In this document: positions 9,569 through 17,577 of the stretch, piece by piece
How positions within the stretch are numbered: the first letter of the stretch is position 1
Layout: every line of letters begins with the position of its first letter
Source of the DNA: Bacteroidales bacterium
GTDB taxonomy: Bacteria; Bacteroidota; Bacteroidia; Bacteroidales; UBA10428
Direction of reading: 5' to 3'
NCBI GenBank assembly: GCA_016936215.1
Contig: JAFGPL010000240.1
Span: 1 to 55,397 of the forward strand
Length of the DNA stretch: 55,397 nucleotides
Program-made: the position numbers and the translations under genes
Notes under the pieces: generated by a model
What the model saw: only the letters and a program-made list of their open reading frames with translations
Told to the model about the DNA's origin: nothing
The model's database searches: none

Positions 9569-10834
9569 TTGAAACTAAAAGCCACCAAATCAACGCTAAA
9601 AGGGGAAATAAGGATTCCGGCATCTAAATCGCATACCATAAGGGCTGTGGCTCTTGCCGGTATTGCAGATGGCACATCAGTTCTTCACAACCCGCTGTAT
9701 TCTGCAGATGCAATTTCGTGTATTGAAGGCATAAAAGAATTCGGCGCTGAAATCAGCCAGGGTGTGCACCTCACAGTAAAGGGCACAGGCGGGCTGCCGC
9801 TTTCTTCATGTAAAAAAATTGATGTGGGAAACTCCGGCACTTCATTACGAATACTTACCGGGCTGGCATCACTGGCCCCTTTTCCGATTATGTTTGATGG
9901 CGATAACTCCATCAGGAACAGGCCCATGATACCTTTGCTTTCTGCACTTGAAAAAATAGGCGCCAGGGTTGAATCAACAGGTGGTAAATGCCCCTTTACC
10001 ATCACAGGGCCGGTTTCGGGCGGTAAAACAACGGTCAACGGCATCAGTTCCCAGTTTCTTACGGCCTTGTTAATTGCCTGTCCGCTTGCCAAAGGCGATA
10101 CCGAAATTGTGGTGGAAAACCTGCATGAAAAGCCATACGTGGAGATTACACTCGACTGGCTCAGAAAACTCTCTGTAAATTTTGAGCAGAAAGGGCTTGA
10201 TTGGTTTTACATCCCCGGGGGACAGAGATACAGGGCATTTGAAAGAAACATACCGGCCGATTTTTCTTCAGCAACATTTGCTGCCTGTGCTGCTGCTATC
10301 ACGGGCTCTGAGATTTTAATCAAAGGACTTGATTTTGCAGACCACCAGGGGGATAAAGAAGTTTTTACATTCCTGGCGCAGATGGGAGCTGAAATTACTC
10401 ACACTCCCGAAGGAGTGCTTCTGAAAGGAGGCGACCTTCACGGCATTGATATTGACATGAACAATACACCAGATGCCCTTCCTGCCCTGGCCGTCACCGG
10501 ATGCATGGCCAAAGGCACCACCCGGTTGCTCAACGTGGCGCAGGCAAGGCTTAAAGAATGCGACCGCATAGCTGCCATGGCCATCGAACTTACAAAAATG
10601 GGGGCTAAGGTAGAAGAGCTTAAAGACGGCCTCATCATTCATCAAAGCCCACTTGCAGGAACCGAAGTTCATGGTTATGACGACCATCGCATGGTGATGG
10701 CCCTTTCACTGGCCGGAATGGTTGCCCGGGGCGAAACAGTTATTGACACTGCCGAATCGGTGCGCATTACTTATCCGGGGTATGTTGAAGACATGAAAGG
10801 TATCGGGGCTAAACTCGAATTATTGGCCGATTAA
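9569..10834 (+). CDS. aroA: 3-phosphoshikimate 1-carboxyvinyltransferase (EPSP synthase)
   Basis: A 421-residue cytoplasmic enzyme for step six of the shikimate pathway, joining shikimate-3-phosphate and PEP. Family motifs visible are PASKSHTIR near residue 18 (PEP-binding Lys), GNSGTSLR near 90, IRNRPM near 115, SSQFLTALL near 158, the DMNNTPDALPALAV segment near 295 with the catalytic Asp, RLKECDRI near 328 and DDHRMVMALSLAG near 371. The start is TTG at 9569, since no ATG is available ahead of the conserved K-A-T-K-S-x-L-x-G beginning. aroC follows after 58 bp and aroK after that, so the three probably form one operon. Confidence 0.95.
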   Translation: MKLKATKSTLKGEIRIPASKSHTIRAVALAGIADGTSVLHNPLYSADAISCIEGIKEFGAEISQGVHLTVKGTGGLPLSSCKKIDVGNSGTSLRILTGLASLAPFPIMFDGDNSIRNRPMIPLLSALEKIGARVESTGGKCPFTITGPVSGGKTTVNGISSQFLTALLIACPLAKGDTEIVVENLHEKPYVEITLDWLRKLSVNFEQKGLDWFYIPGGQRYRAFERNIPADFSSATFAACAAAITGSEILIKGLDFADHQGDKEVFTFLAQMGAEITHTPEGVLLKGGDLHGIDIDMNNTPDALPALAVTGCMAKGTTRLLNVAQARLKECDRIAAMAIELTKMGAKVEELKDGLIIHQSPLAGTEVHGYDDHRMVMALSLAGMVARGETVIDTAESVRITYPGYVEDMKGIGAKLELLAD

Positions 10835-10892
10835 GGTTTTTTATAGCAACCTGAAATTACAATCAAAATAACTTAACTTAAACTAAATAATT

Positions 10893-12212
10893 ATGCTTGG
10901 CTGTACATACGGAAACTTATTTAAGACAACTGTTGCCGGTGGTTCTTACCAGGAAGGCTTATCCATCAACATTCAGGGCGTTCCCCCCGGCTACTTTTTT
11001 ACAGAAGAAGAAATATATACCGAGCTCATGCTCAGGAAACCGGGACAGGGAGAATTAACCTCACCAAGGCGAGAGGCTGATGTACCGCTGATTTACAGCG
11101 GGGTAAATGCCGCCGACACCATGCCGGGATTTAAAAACAAAGGTTTTACCAACGGTACACCACTGGTAATTCTCATTCCCAATGTTGACAGACATTTTGA
11201 ACACATAGAACAATACCAGCTTACAAACCGTACGCCAAGACCGGGCCATGCATCTTATGCATCATACCAGAAATATGGTGAATTTGACGATTCTATCGGG
11301 GCTGGTTTTTTCAGCGGCCGCTATACATCATCAATCGTTGCAGCAGGGTGCATTGCCAAGAGGATACTTAAAGACCATGGCATAGAGGTAACCGCTTATG
11401 TTAAAGAAGCCGCCGGCATTAGCATGGGTAATGTAGCTGTTGATGTCATCAGGAAAAAAGCTGCTGCCTATCGCGAAGTCCGGAAAAAATATGATCCTAT
11501 CTATCAGGAAATATTCGGATCGAGAAAACTGGAAACCGGGATGCGGTTTTTCGAAAAGATTGCCATATTGACTGAGCTTGAGAAGAGAATTCCTGAAATA
11601 CCCAAACCCCGGTTTGATGAAAAAGAGATACGCGAAAAATATGGCATCAACCCGAAACTCTTCTGTCCCGATGCAGAAGCAGCCGATGCCATGTACGATG
11701 AGATCGTAAGGATAATGAATGAAGGCGACTCGTCGGGCGGCATCGTGGAAGTGGTTGTTACAGGGGTACCTGCCGGTGTGGGTGAACCTGTTTTCAATAA
11801 ACTCGACGGTGAACTGGGAAGGCTGATGAGTATTGGTACGGTGAAGGCCGTAGAGGTTGGTTGCGGCATTAAAGCAGCCACATTAACCGGCTCTCAGTGT
11901 AACGATGCAATGCGTATTGAAAATGGCAAAGTTAAATTTATGTCAAACAATGCCGGTGGCATTACAGGAGGATTGACCACGGGACAGGACATCATTGCCC
12001 GGGTAACTGTAAAACCCACACCAACAATCGCAAAACCACAACAAACCATTGACAAGGTAAGCCTTGAGAACAAGGATCTTGCTGCCGTGACACGTCGCGA
12101 CCCGACTATAGTGGCACGTATGTGGCCTGTGGTAGAGGCATTTACGTCGCTTATCATCCTCGATGCTTACACCCAGCATTTAGCCTATGAAGCCCTGAAA
12201 CCAAAAAAGTAA
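10893..12212 (+). CDS. aroC: chorismate synthase, divergent form
   Basis: A 439-residue protein placed between aroA and aroK, expected to convert EPSP to chorismate using reduced FMN. The C-terminal half is clearly AroC: CPDAEAADAM, GDSSGGIVEVVVTGVPAG, GEPVFNKLDGELGRLM, GSQCNDAM, NNAGGITGGLTTG and KPTPTIAKPQQTID. The N-terminal signatures deviate. The usual G-E-S-H-G reads G-G-S-Y-Q at residues 16-20, so the catalytic His is replaced by Tyr19. RPGH is kept (His119). The usual GRSSARET segment is shortened to SGRYTSSIVAAG. The protein is also longer than the usual 350-400 residues, with an insert around residues 195-255. Genomic context strongly supports AroC function; whether the chemistry is altered is open. 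Confidence 0.85.
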   Translation: MLGCTYGNLFKTTVAGGSYQEGLSINIQGVPPGYFFTEEEIYTELMLRKPGQGELTSPRREADVPLIYSGVNAADTMPGFKNKGFTNGTPLVILIPNVDRHFEHIEQYQLTNRTPRPGHASYASYQKYGEFDDSIGAGFFSGRYTSSIVAAGCIAKRILKDHGIEVTAYVKEAAGISMGNVAVDVIRKKAAAYREVRKKYDPIYQEIFGSRKLETGMRFFEKIAILTELEKRIPEIPKPRFDEKEIREKYGINPKLFCPDAEAADAMYDEIVRIMNEGDSSGGIVEVVVTGVPAGVGEPVFNKLDGELGRLMSIGTVKAVEVGCGIKAATLTGSQCNDAMRIENGKVKFMSNNAGGITGGLTTGQDIIARVTVKPTPTIAKPQQTIDKVSLENKDLAAVTRRDPTIVARMWPVVEAFTSLIILDAYTQHLAYEALKPKK

Positions 12213-12227
12213 CTGTTAAATCTGTAA

Positions 12228-12743
12228 ATGCGTTATTTTATTATCGGATTCAAGAGTGCCGGGAAGACTACGATAGGTAAAAAACTTGCCAATAAGCTGG
12301 CAATGCATTTTATTGACCTTGACGAATACATTGAACACACTACTGGCAAGTCGGTCCCTGAAATTTTTACCAGCGAGGGTGAAGGCCGGTTCAGGAAAAT
12401 AGAGTGGGAAGCGTTAAAAAAGGTGGTGAAAGAAGATAATATTATTGTTTCAACCGGGGGTGGTGTTCCCTGTCATTGCGATAATATGAACCTGATGGAA
12501 CAATCGGGTGAAGTTATTTATTTAAGACTTGACAACGACACCCTTGTCAGCCGTCTTGAAAAAGCCACGGCAGACAGGCCTATTGTAAAGGGAAAAACCA
12601 GGGAGGAACTATACCTGTATGTGCAGCAACTCAGGGAAAAATGCGAACATAACTACCTCCGCGCCAAGTATATTGTTGACAGCAAAAACCTGAAAACGGA
12701 AGAACTGGTAAATATACTGAATACAGGCAGGGAAACTGGCTAA
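12228..12743 (+). CDS. aroK: shikimate kinase
   Basis: A 171-residue P-loop kinase that phosphorylates the shikimate 3-OH using ATP. Visible are the Walker A segment GFKSAGKTT (residues 7-15), the shikimate-binding DLDEYIE near 32, GEGRFRKIE near 56 (Arg contacts shikimate), STGGGVP near 78 and the lid Arg in ADRPIV near 115. Length and start are standard for AroK/AroL. It begins 15 bp after aroC and ends the aroA-aroC-aroK unit. Its stop lies only 2 bp from the stop of the convergent lepB gene, leaving no room for a separate terminator. Confidence 0.95.
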   Translation: MRYFIIGFKSAGKTTIGKKLANKLAMHFIDLDEYIEHTTGKSVPEIFTSEGEGRFRKIEWEALKKVVKEDNIIVSTGGGVPCHCDNMNLMEQSGEVIYLRLDNDTLVSRLEKATADRPIVKGKTREELYLYVQQLREKCEHNYLRAKYIVDSKNLKTEELVNILNTGRETG

Positions 12744-12745
12744 AA

Positions 12746-14155
12746 CTATTTTATTCCCATAAACATCCTGTTCCAGCGTATTTTACCAAGGAACGACTTG
12801 TTCTTGTCAAGCGACAACCATACAAATTTTGGTTTACCAACGATGTGATCTTCGGGAACAAACCCCCAGAACCTCGAATCGAGGCTGCTGTGGCGGTTAT
12901 CACCCATCATCCAGTAATAATCCATTTTAAAGGTGTACTCGTTGGTTTCTGTACCATTAATAAAGATTTTTCCATCCTTTACCTCAAGGTTGTTCTTTTC
13001 ATAATACCCGATAATTCTCCCGTACAGAGGAAGATTGGACGAATCAATCCTGATGGTGGCGCCTTTTGCAGGAACATAAAGGGGGCCGAAATTATCAAGC
13101 GTCCACCTGTAATTGGTATCACCAGGGAACATATTGATATCATAAGTATCGCCAATACGTGTATCAAGGCGCACATCAATTACATTGTTAAACCCTTTGA
13201 CCTTTTCAACCTGTTCATCGGTCAAGGTTGTATGGATATGGGGTGTACCCGGGAATCTCTGGTAATCCTCAATACCAGCCCTGCTAAGCACACGGTCGGA
13301 CAATGAGGCACCACTGTTAACAATCACCACGTAATAATGCTGAATACCTTTAATATCTTTTTGCGGTGTACCATTCACAATCACTTTGCCATCGGCAATT
13401 TTTAGCGTATCACCCGGTATGGCAACACACCTTTTAATATAATTATCACGCCTGTCAACCGGCCTTACAACAATGTCAAAGCGGTTCCAAATCTGTCTCC
13501 TGGCGGTGGCATAATATTCGGAATCGGTTTTTAACGGCTGGTTATAATAGGCATCAATCTGTTTATACATTTCAACCGAGTCGCGAACTATCGAATAATA
13601 ACTCGTAGCCTGGTTTTGAATTACCACGGTGTCACCGGCAGGAAAATTAAATACCACCACATCGTCGCGTTTAATTTTACTGAAACCGGCAAGCCTTTTA
13701 TAAGGCAGCTTGATCCATTCAACATACGATTTGGTTTTCTTGGTAAGCGGAAGGGTATGCTGTGCAAACGGAAATGCCAGCGGTGTATTAGGTATCCTCG
13801 GCCCGTATGCAACCTTACTTACATAAAGGTGGTCGCCGATTAAAAGCGACTTCTCCATTGAACCGGTGGGAATCTTGTAATTCTGAAAGAGGAAAATATT
13901 AATGAGTGTAACGGCAATAACGGCAAATATCAGCGCATCGAGCCATTCAACCACGGTACTGTTTTTTACATCACGTTTTTTCCAGAAACTCCAGTTAACT
14001 TTTTTGGTGATATAAATATCAAAGATCACGATCAGGCCAAACAGGAACCAGTAGTTGCGCAACCAGATAACCCATAAAACATAAATAAAGGCAGCTATGC
14101 CAAACTTTACACTGTCTTTCTTTAAAAAATTCATTTTGTCTTTTGTTTTGTACAT
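12746..14155 (-). CDS. lepB: type I signal peptidase, large form (second of a tandem pair)
   Basis: A membrane serine/lysine protease that removes Sec signal peptides. From ATG 14155 it has 469 residues: two N-terminal membrane segments, then a third hydrophobic segment before the catalytic PTGSMEK motif (Ser99). The catalytic Lys lies in YIKRCVAIPGDT, and Box E is GDNRHSSLDSRFWGFVPEDH. A long insert of about 150 residues separates the Lys and Box E regions, making it much larger than E. coli LepB (324). The frame is open up to 14275, but that would overlap the upstream gene by over 100 bp, so the start at 14155, 4 bp after the neighbour's stop, is preferred; ATG 14134 is an alternative. Paralogue of the gene just upstream. 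Confidence 0.9.
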   Translation of the reverse strand: MYKTKDKMNFLKKDSVKFGIAAFIYVLWVIWLRNYWFLFGLIVIFDIYITKKVNWSFWKKRDVKNSTVVEWLDALIFAVIAVTLINIFLFQNYKIPTGSMEKSLLIGDHLYVSKVAYGPRIPNTPLAFPFAQHTLPLTKKTKSYVEWIKLPYKRLAGFSKIKRDDVVVFNFPAGDTVVIQNQATSYYSIVRDSVEMYKQIDAYYNQPLKTDSEYYATARRQIWNRFDIVVRPVDRRDNYIKRCVAIPGDTLKIADGKVIVNGTPQKDIKGIQHYYVVIVNSGASLSDRVLSRAGIEDYQRFPGTPHIHTTLTDEQVEKVKGFNNVIDVRLDTRIGDTYDINMFPGDTNYRWTLDNFGPLYVPAKGATIRIDSSNLPLYGRIIGYYEKNNLEVKDGKIFINGTETNEYTFKMDYYWMMGDNRHSSLDSRFWGFVPEDHIVGKPKFVWLSLDKNKSFLGKIRWNRMFMGIK

Positions 14156-14159
14156 TTTT

Positions 14160-15506
14160 TCAGCGGATAAATTTAAACATATTTTCCCAACGTATCCTTT
14201 TTTTCGAGTGATTATTCCTTTCAACAGATAACCAGACAAAAAAAGCCTTACCGATGATATGGTCTTCGGGTACAAAGCCCCAGAACCTTGAATCGTTGGA
14301 ATTATGACGGTTATCCCCGAGCATAAAATAGTAATCCATTTTAAAGGTATAAGTACCAGTAAGTGAATCGTTCACAAAAATTGAATCTCCTGTAACTTTG
14401 AGTTTATTTCCTTCATACACAGAAATAATCCTGCTATACAACGGCAGATTATCAGCGGTTATTTTAACCGTGTCGTTCTTTTTTGGTACAATTACCGGCC
14501 CGAAATTATCTTCTGTCCATGTGAAATTATTGCTAAAAGGGAATACCTGCGTATTAACTGCAAACGGGTCAAGGCTTTCATGCTTTCTTATACCCCGTAC
14601 TTTGGGATTGTCCCTGATAACTGATAGCTTGTCCCTGGTAACTGGCAACTCGTATATTGAATTGTATTCGTTGTAACTGATATCATACAAAGATATATCC
14701 ATGTTCGTAAATAAAGTGGAATCGAGGCTTTTATCGGCAATAAAGAAATAATTATACTGCAGTTTGGCAGATTGCTTTTCCCTTTTGCCATTTACATAGG
14801 CAAATCCGTGAACTACCTCAATGGTATCGCCAGGTATCCCGATGCACCTTTTTATATAATACTCCTTTCTGTCAACCGGATGCACCCTTATTTTGTAATT
14901 TTCAGTGATATAGTCGCTACCGAATTTTCTTGCAAGTGAATAATAAGTTTCACCGGTGCCGGGATAATCAAACACCACCGTATCGCCTTCGGGAAAATTG
15001 AACACCACAATATCGTTGTTTTTAACCTTTCGCAGTCCGAGCAGCCGCTTATAAGGCAAATGAAGAAATGATAAATAAGACTTCCTTGTTTTGGTAAAAG
15101 GAATGGTATTGTGAGTAAAAGGCAGCGACAACGGGGTATTCGGAAGCCTTGGCCCATAGTTTAGCTTACTCACAAAAATATAGTCCCCTACATTGATGGT
15201 CTTTTCCATCGAAGAGGTGGGTACCGTAATGGCTTCAATGAAGAAAAGCTTTGATATAAATGCAACAATGGCGGCAATAATAAATGCATCAATGACATCG
15301 TTGAGCAGTTTCTTTTTTCTGCTCACATTTTTATCTCTTTTCCTCCAGAAGGTCCAGTTAACAATGTTTGTAACGTGAAAATCAACAAGTATCAGCAGCC
15401 CCGATAACAGCCAGTAGTTTTCAAGCCAGGCTACAAAACCGGTAAAAACAACCGATGACAAGAAAAGTTTTACGAGCCTCTTTTTCAGATTTTTCTGATC
15501 AAACAA
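14160..15506 (-). CDS. lepB: type I signal peptidase, large form (first of a tandem pair)
   Basis: A 448-residue paralogue of the next gene, with the same layout. The N-terminal membrane segments contain ENYWLLSGLLILVDF, matched by RNYWFLFGLIVIFDI in the sister protein. Catalytic Ser99 lies in PTSSMEKT, the Lys in YIKRCIGIPGDT, and Box E is GDNRHNSNDSRFWGFVPED. A large insert lies between the Lys box and Box E. All catalytic residues are present in both copies, so both are probably active. It starts 22 bp after dapB and the three genes look co-transcribed. What separates the roles of the two copies is unknown; one may serve a special substrate set. Confidence 0.92.
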   Translation of the reverse strand: MFDQKNLKKRLVKLFLSSVVFTGFVAWLENYWLLSGLLILVDFHVTNIVNWTFWRKRDKNVSRKKKLLNDVIDAFIIAAIVAFISKLFFIEAITVPTSSMEKTINVGDYIFVSKLNYGPRLPNTPLSLPFTHNTIPFTKTRKSYLSFLHLPYKRLLGLRKVKNNDIVVFNFPEGDTVVFDYPGTGETYYSLARKFGSDYITENYKIRVHPVDRKEYYIKRCIGIPGDTIEVVHGFAYVNGKREKQSAKLQYNYFFIADKSLDSTLFTNMDISLYDISYNEYNSIYELPVTRDKLSVIRDNPKVRGIRKHESLDPFAVNTQVFPFSNNFTWTEDNFGPVIVPKKNDTVKITADNLPLYSRIISVYEGNKLKVTGDSIFVNDSLTGTYTFKMDYYFMLGDNRHNSNDSRFWGFVPEDHIIGKAFFVWLSVERNNHSKKRIRWENMFKFIR

Positions 15507-15528
15507 TGTCTTCGGTTTAAGATTATAA

Positions 15529-16245
15529 TTAAAGATTCAGGAGGTCGTTCATACCAAAAATGCCTGTTTTGCCCATGATAAATTCCGCAGCCATCACAGC
15601 CCCAAGCGCAAAACCTTTCCTGTTTTTGGCAGCATGTTTTATTTCAATAGTATCTATTTCCGAATCGTAGGTAATAATATGTGTACCGGGCACCTGTCCT
15701 TCGCGCACAGCAGTGATCTTCAGCGACTGTGGTGTTGGTTCATTATCCAGTTCCCACCTGGTTTTCCTTTCAACCTCTCCGATAATGTCATTGGCAAGGG
15801 TAATAGCAGTACCGCTTGGTGCATCTAACTTCTGCGTATGGTGTATCTCTTCCATTGTTACATTGTAGTTGTCAAAACGGTTCATAACCTGCGCCAGGGT
15901 TTTATTCACATGGAAAAAAATATTCACTCCCAGGCTATAATTTGATGCATAGAAAAAAGTCTGCTTCTTATCTTTGCAAACCTTAACCACATCGGAAAAT
16001 TTATCGAGCCAGCCTGTTGTTCCTGAAACAACTGCCACTCCGGCATCAAAGCAGGCCATGATATTATTGTATGCAGTGCCAGGTACCGAGAAATCAATAG
16101 CCACATCTGCTTTTTTAAGGTTTTCGGCATTAAGGTCTTGAGGATTGTTAATATCAATAACCAGGACGATCTGGTGTCCCCGTTCAAGGGCAATCTTTTC
16201 GATTTCTTTGCCCATTTTGCCATATCCGAGAAGAGCTAATTTCAT
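15529..16245 (-). CDS. dapB: 4-hydroxy-tetrahydrodipicolinate reductase
   Basis: A 238-residue cytoplasmic NAD(P)H-dependent reductase of the diaminopimelate/lysine pathway, which supplies peptidoglycan precursor. The N-terminal Rossmann motif is LLGYGKMGKEI. VSGTTGWL near residue 73 lines the active site, and HHTQKLDAPSGTA near 135-147 is the family signature with the catalytic His and Lys. The C-terminal GFALGAVMAAEFI helix matches the family. It is shorter than E. coli DapB (273), as is common in Bacteroidetes. It heads the dapB-lepB-lepB unit. Confidence 0.96.
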   Translation of the reverse strand: MKLALLGYGKMGKEIEKIALERGHQIVLVIDINNPQDLNAENLKKADVAIDFSVPGTAYNNIMACFDAGVAVVSGTTGWLDKFSDVVKVCKDKKQTFFYASNYSLGVNIFFHVNKTLAQVMNRFDNYNVTMEEIHHTQKLDAPSGTAITLANDIIGEVERKTRWELDNEPTPQSLKITAVREGQVPGTHIITYDSEIDTIEIKHAAKNRKGFALGAVMAAEFIMGKTGIFGMNDLLNL

Positions 16246-16279
16246 AACGGTATTTTTGAGTTGTTCAAATTCAAGGAAG

Positions 16280-16320
16280 GATTAAAAATAAAAAAGGGAA
16301 GCATTTGAGGCCTCCCCTTA
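16280..16320 (-). terminator. terminator of the thrS-infC-rpmI-rplT operon
   Basis: On the minus strand, AAGGGGAGGC and GCTTCCCTT form a stem with G-U pairs around a short loop, followed by TTTTATTTTT. It begins 17 bp after the rplT stop and sits just upstream of dapB. Confidence 0.65.
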
Positions 16321-16336
16321 AAAATATTGTCTTTTG

Positions 16337-16681
16337 TTACTTTACAGCATTAACAATTTCTTCGAATGCTTTGGGGTGGTTCATTGCCAGGTCGGCAAGT
16401 GTTTTCCTGTTAATTTCCATCCCTTTACTGTTCAGTTTACCAATGAATTCGGAATAAGACAAGCCGAAGGGCCTTACCCCTGCATTGATCCTTTGTATCC
16501 ACAATGCCCGGAATTCGCTTTTCTTTTTCCTGCGGTCCCTGTAAGCATATTGTTGTCCTTTATCATACGTGTTTTTGGCAACTGTCCATACGTTTCCTCG
16601 TGAGAGGAAGTTACCTTTGGTCCTTTTCAGGATTTTCTTTCTTCTTGCTCTTGATGCTACTGCATTTACTGATCGTGGCAT
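16337..16681 (-). CDS. rplT: 50S ribosomal protein L20
   Basis: A 114-residue, strongly basic ribosomal protein needed for early 50S assembly. Characteristic sequence: [19 protein letters not shown] at the N-terminus, [20 protein letters not shown] near residue 50 and [15 protein letters not shown] near 90. Length and start are standard. It is the last gene of thrS-infC-rpmI-rplT, 93 bp after rpmI. In other bacteria L20 represses this operon by binding the mRNA; no such site could be recognised here by eye. Confidence 0.97.
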   Translation of the reverse strand: MPRSVNAVASRARRKKILKRTKGNFLSRGNVWTVAKNTYDKGQQYAYRDRRKKKSEFRALWIQRINAGVRPFGLSYSEFIGKLNSKGMEINRKTLADLAMNHPKAFEEIVNAVK

Positions 16682-16774
16682 GATTTTACGATTTGTGAAC
16701 GATTAGCGTTTCCTTTTTACCGGAAATCTTTTGTGCATAATCATCCAGGTTAATACTAATGTTAATTCCTATGC

Positions 16775-16972
16775 TTATTTCATCGCTAAAAGAAGCTTCG
16801 CATTGCTCTGGTCGGCTTTGTTGATCTCGGTGAAATAACCGAGGTTTCTTTTTCTTTTAGTAGATTTCTTAGTCAGAATATGACTTTTATAAGCATGTTT
16901 CCGTTTGATTTTACCTGTTCCGGTGAGGGTAAACCTTTTTTTTGCACCGGAATTTGTCTTCATCTTTGGCAT
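16775..16972 (-). CDS. rpmI: 50S ribosomal protein L35
   Basis: A 65-residue basic protein with the L35 pattern: [14 protein letters not shown] at the start, [19 protein letters not shown] and KRKRNLGYF. The length is standard. It starts 24 bp after infC and lies between infC and rplT, the conserved order. Confidence 0.97.
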   Translation of the reverse strand: MPKMKTNSGAKKRFTLTGTGKIKRKHAYKSHILTKKSTKRKRNLGYFTEINKADQSNAKLLLAMK

Positions 16973-16996
16973 TCTTTTCTACTTTATTATTGAGTG

Positions 16997-17560
16997 TTAA
17001 ACTTTCTTTTTCTGTGTTTTGGGTGATAACAGGATAGCCATTCTCTTACCTTCGAGTTTGGGTTCCTGTTCCAGCTTACCGTATTCATCAAGGTCGGCAA
17101 TCAGTTTTCTGAGGAGGATTTCACCATCATGGCTATACACGATTGATCTTCCTTTAAAAAACACGTATGCCCTCACCTTAGCGCCTTCCTGCAAAAACTT
17201 CTGGGCATGTCTCAATTTAAAATTATAGTCATGCTCATCGGTATGCGGGCCAAACCGTATTTCTTTAACAACCACTTTAACAGATTTTGATTTGATCTCT
17301 TTCTGTTTCTTCTTTTGTTGATAAAGAAACTTCTGGTAATCAATTATCTTACAAACCGGTGGATCGGCATTGGGGGAAATTTCGACCAGGTCGAGACTCA
17401 GGGATTCTGCCAAGTCTAATGCTTCACGCAGTGAATAAACCCCAGGATTGTCTATGTTATCTCCAACCAGACGAAGGGAGTTTGCCCTGATTTGCTGGTT
17501 AATCCTGAAATTCGTCTGATCCTGAATTTTCAGGCTTCTTCTGATAATTGGTTTGTCTAT
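16997..17560 (-). CDS. infC: translation initiation factor IF-3, predicted AUA start
   Basis: IF-3 binds the 30S subunit and checks the start codon and initiator tRNA. An ATG inside the frame (17413) would remove the conserved N-domain. Reading upstream, the frame contains [37 protein letters not shown] and [15 protein letters not shown], exactly the IF-3 N-domain and linker. No ATG, GTG or TTG precedes it in frame. The best start is ATA at 17560-17558, eight bases after AGGAGG and just downstream of the thrS stop (17578). This gives 187 residues, a normal size. E. coli infC uses AUU for autoregulation by IF-3; an AUA start here would serve the same role. The C-domain includes [17 protein letters not shown]. 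Confidence 0.9.
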   Translation of the reverse strand: MDKPIIRRSLKIQDQTNFRINQQIRANSLRLVGDNIDNPGVYSLREALDLAESLSLDLVEISPNADPPVCKIIDYQKFLYQQKKKQKEIKSKSVKVVVKEIRFGPHTDEHDYNFKLRHAQKFLQEGAKVRAYVFFKGRSIVYSHDGEILLRKLIADLDEYGKLEQEPKLEGKRMAILLSPKTQKKKV

Positions 17561-17568
17561 GGTAAGGT

Positions 17569-17574
17569 CCTCCT
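17569..17574 (-). promoter_or_regulatory. strong Shine-Dalgarno site for infC
   Basis: AGGAGG on the minus strand (17574-17569), 8 nt before the predicted ATA start of infC. Strong Shine-Dalgarno sites are rare in Bacteroidetes, and one in front of a non-AUG start supports that start. Confidence 0.7.
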
Positions 17575-17577
17575 TTT

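Noticed and set aside
14156-14275. N-terminal extension of the second signal peptidase up to 14275
   Set aside because: It would overlap the upstream lepB paralogue by over 100 bp and adds residues not matching the family; ATG 14155 fits better.
16997-17413. Short IF-3 beginning at the internal ATG at 17413
   Set aside because: It would lack the conserved N-terminal domain, which is intact and in frame upstream back to ATA 17560.
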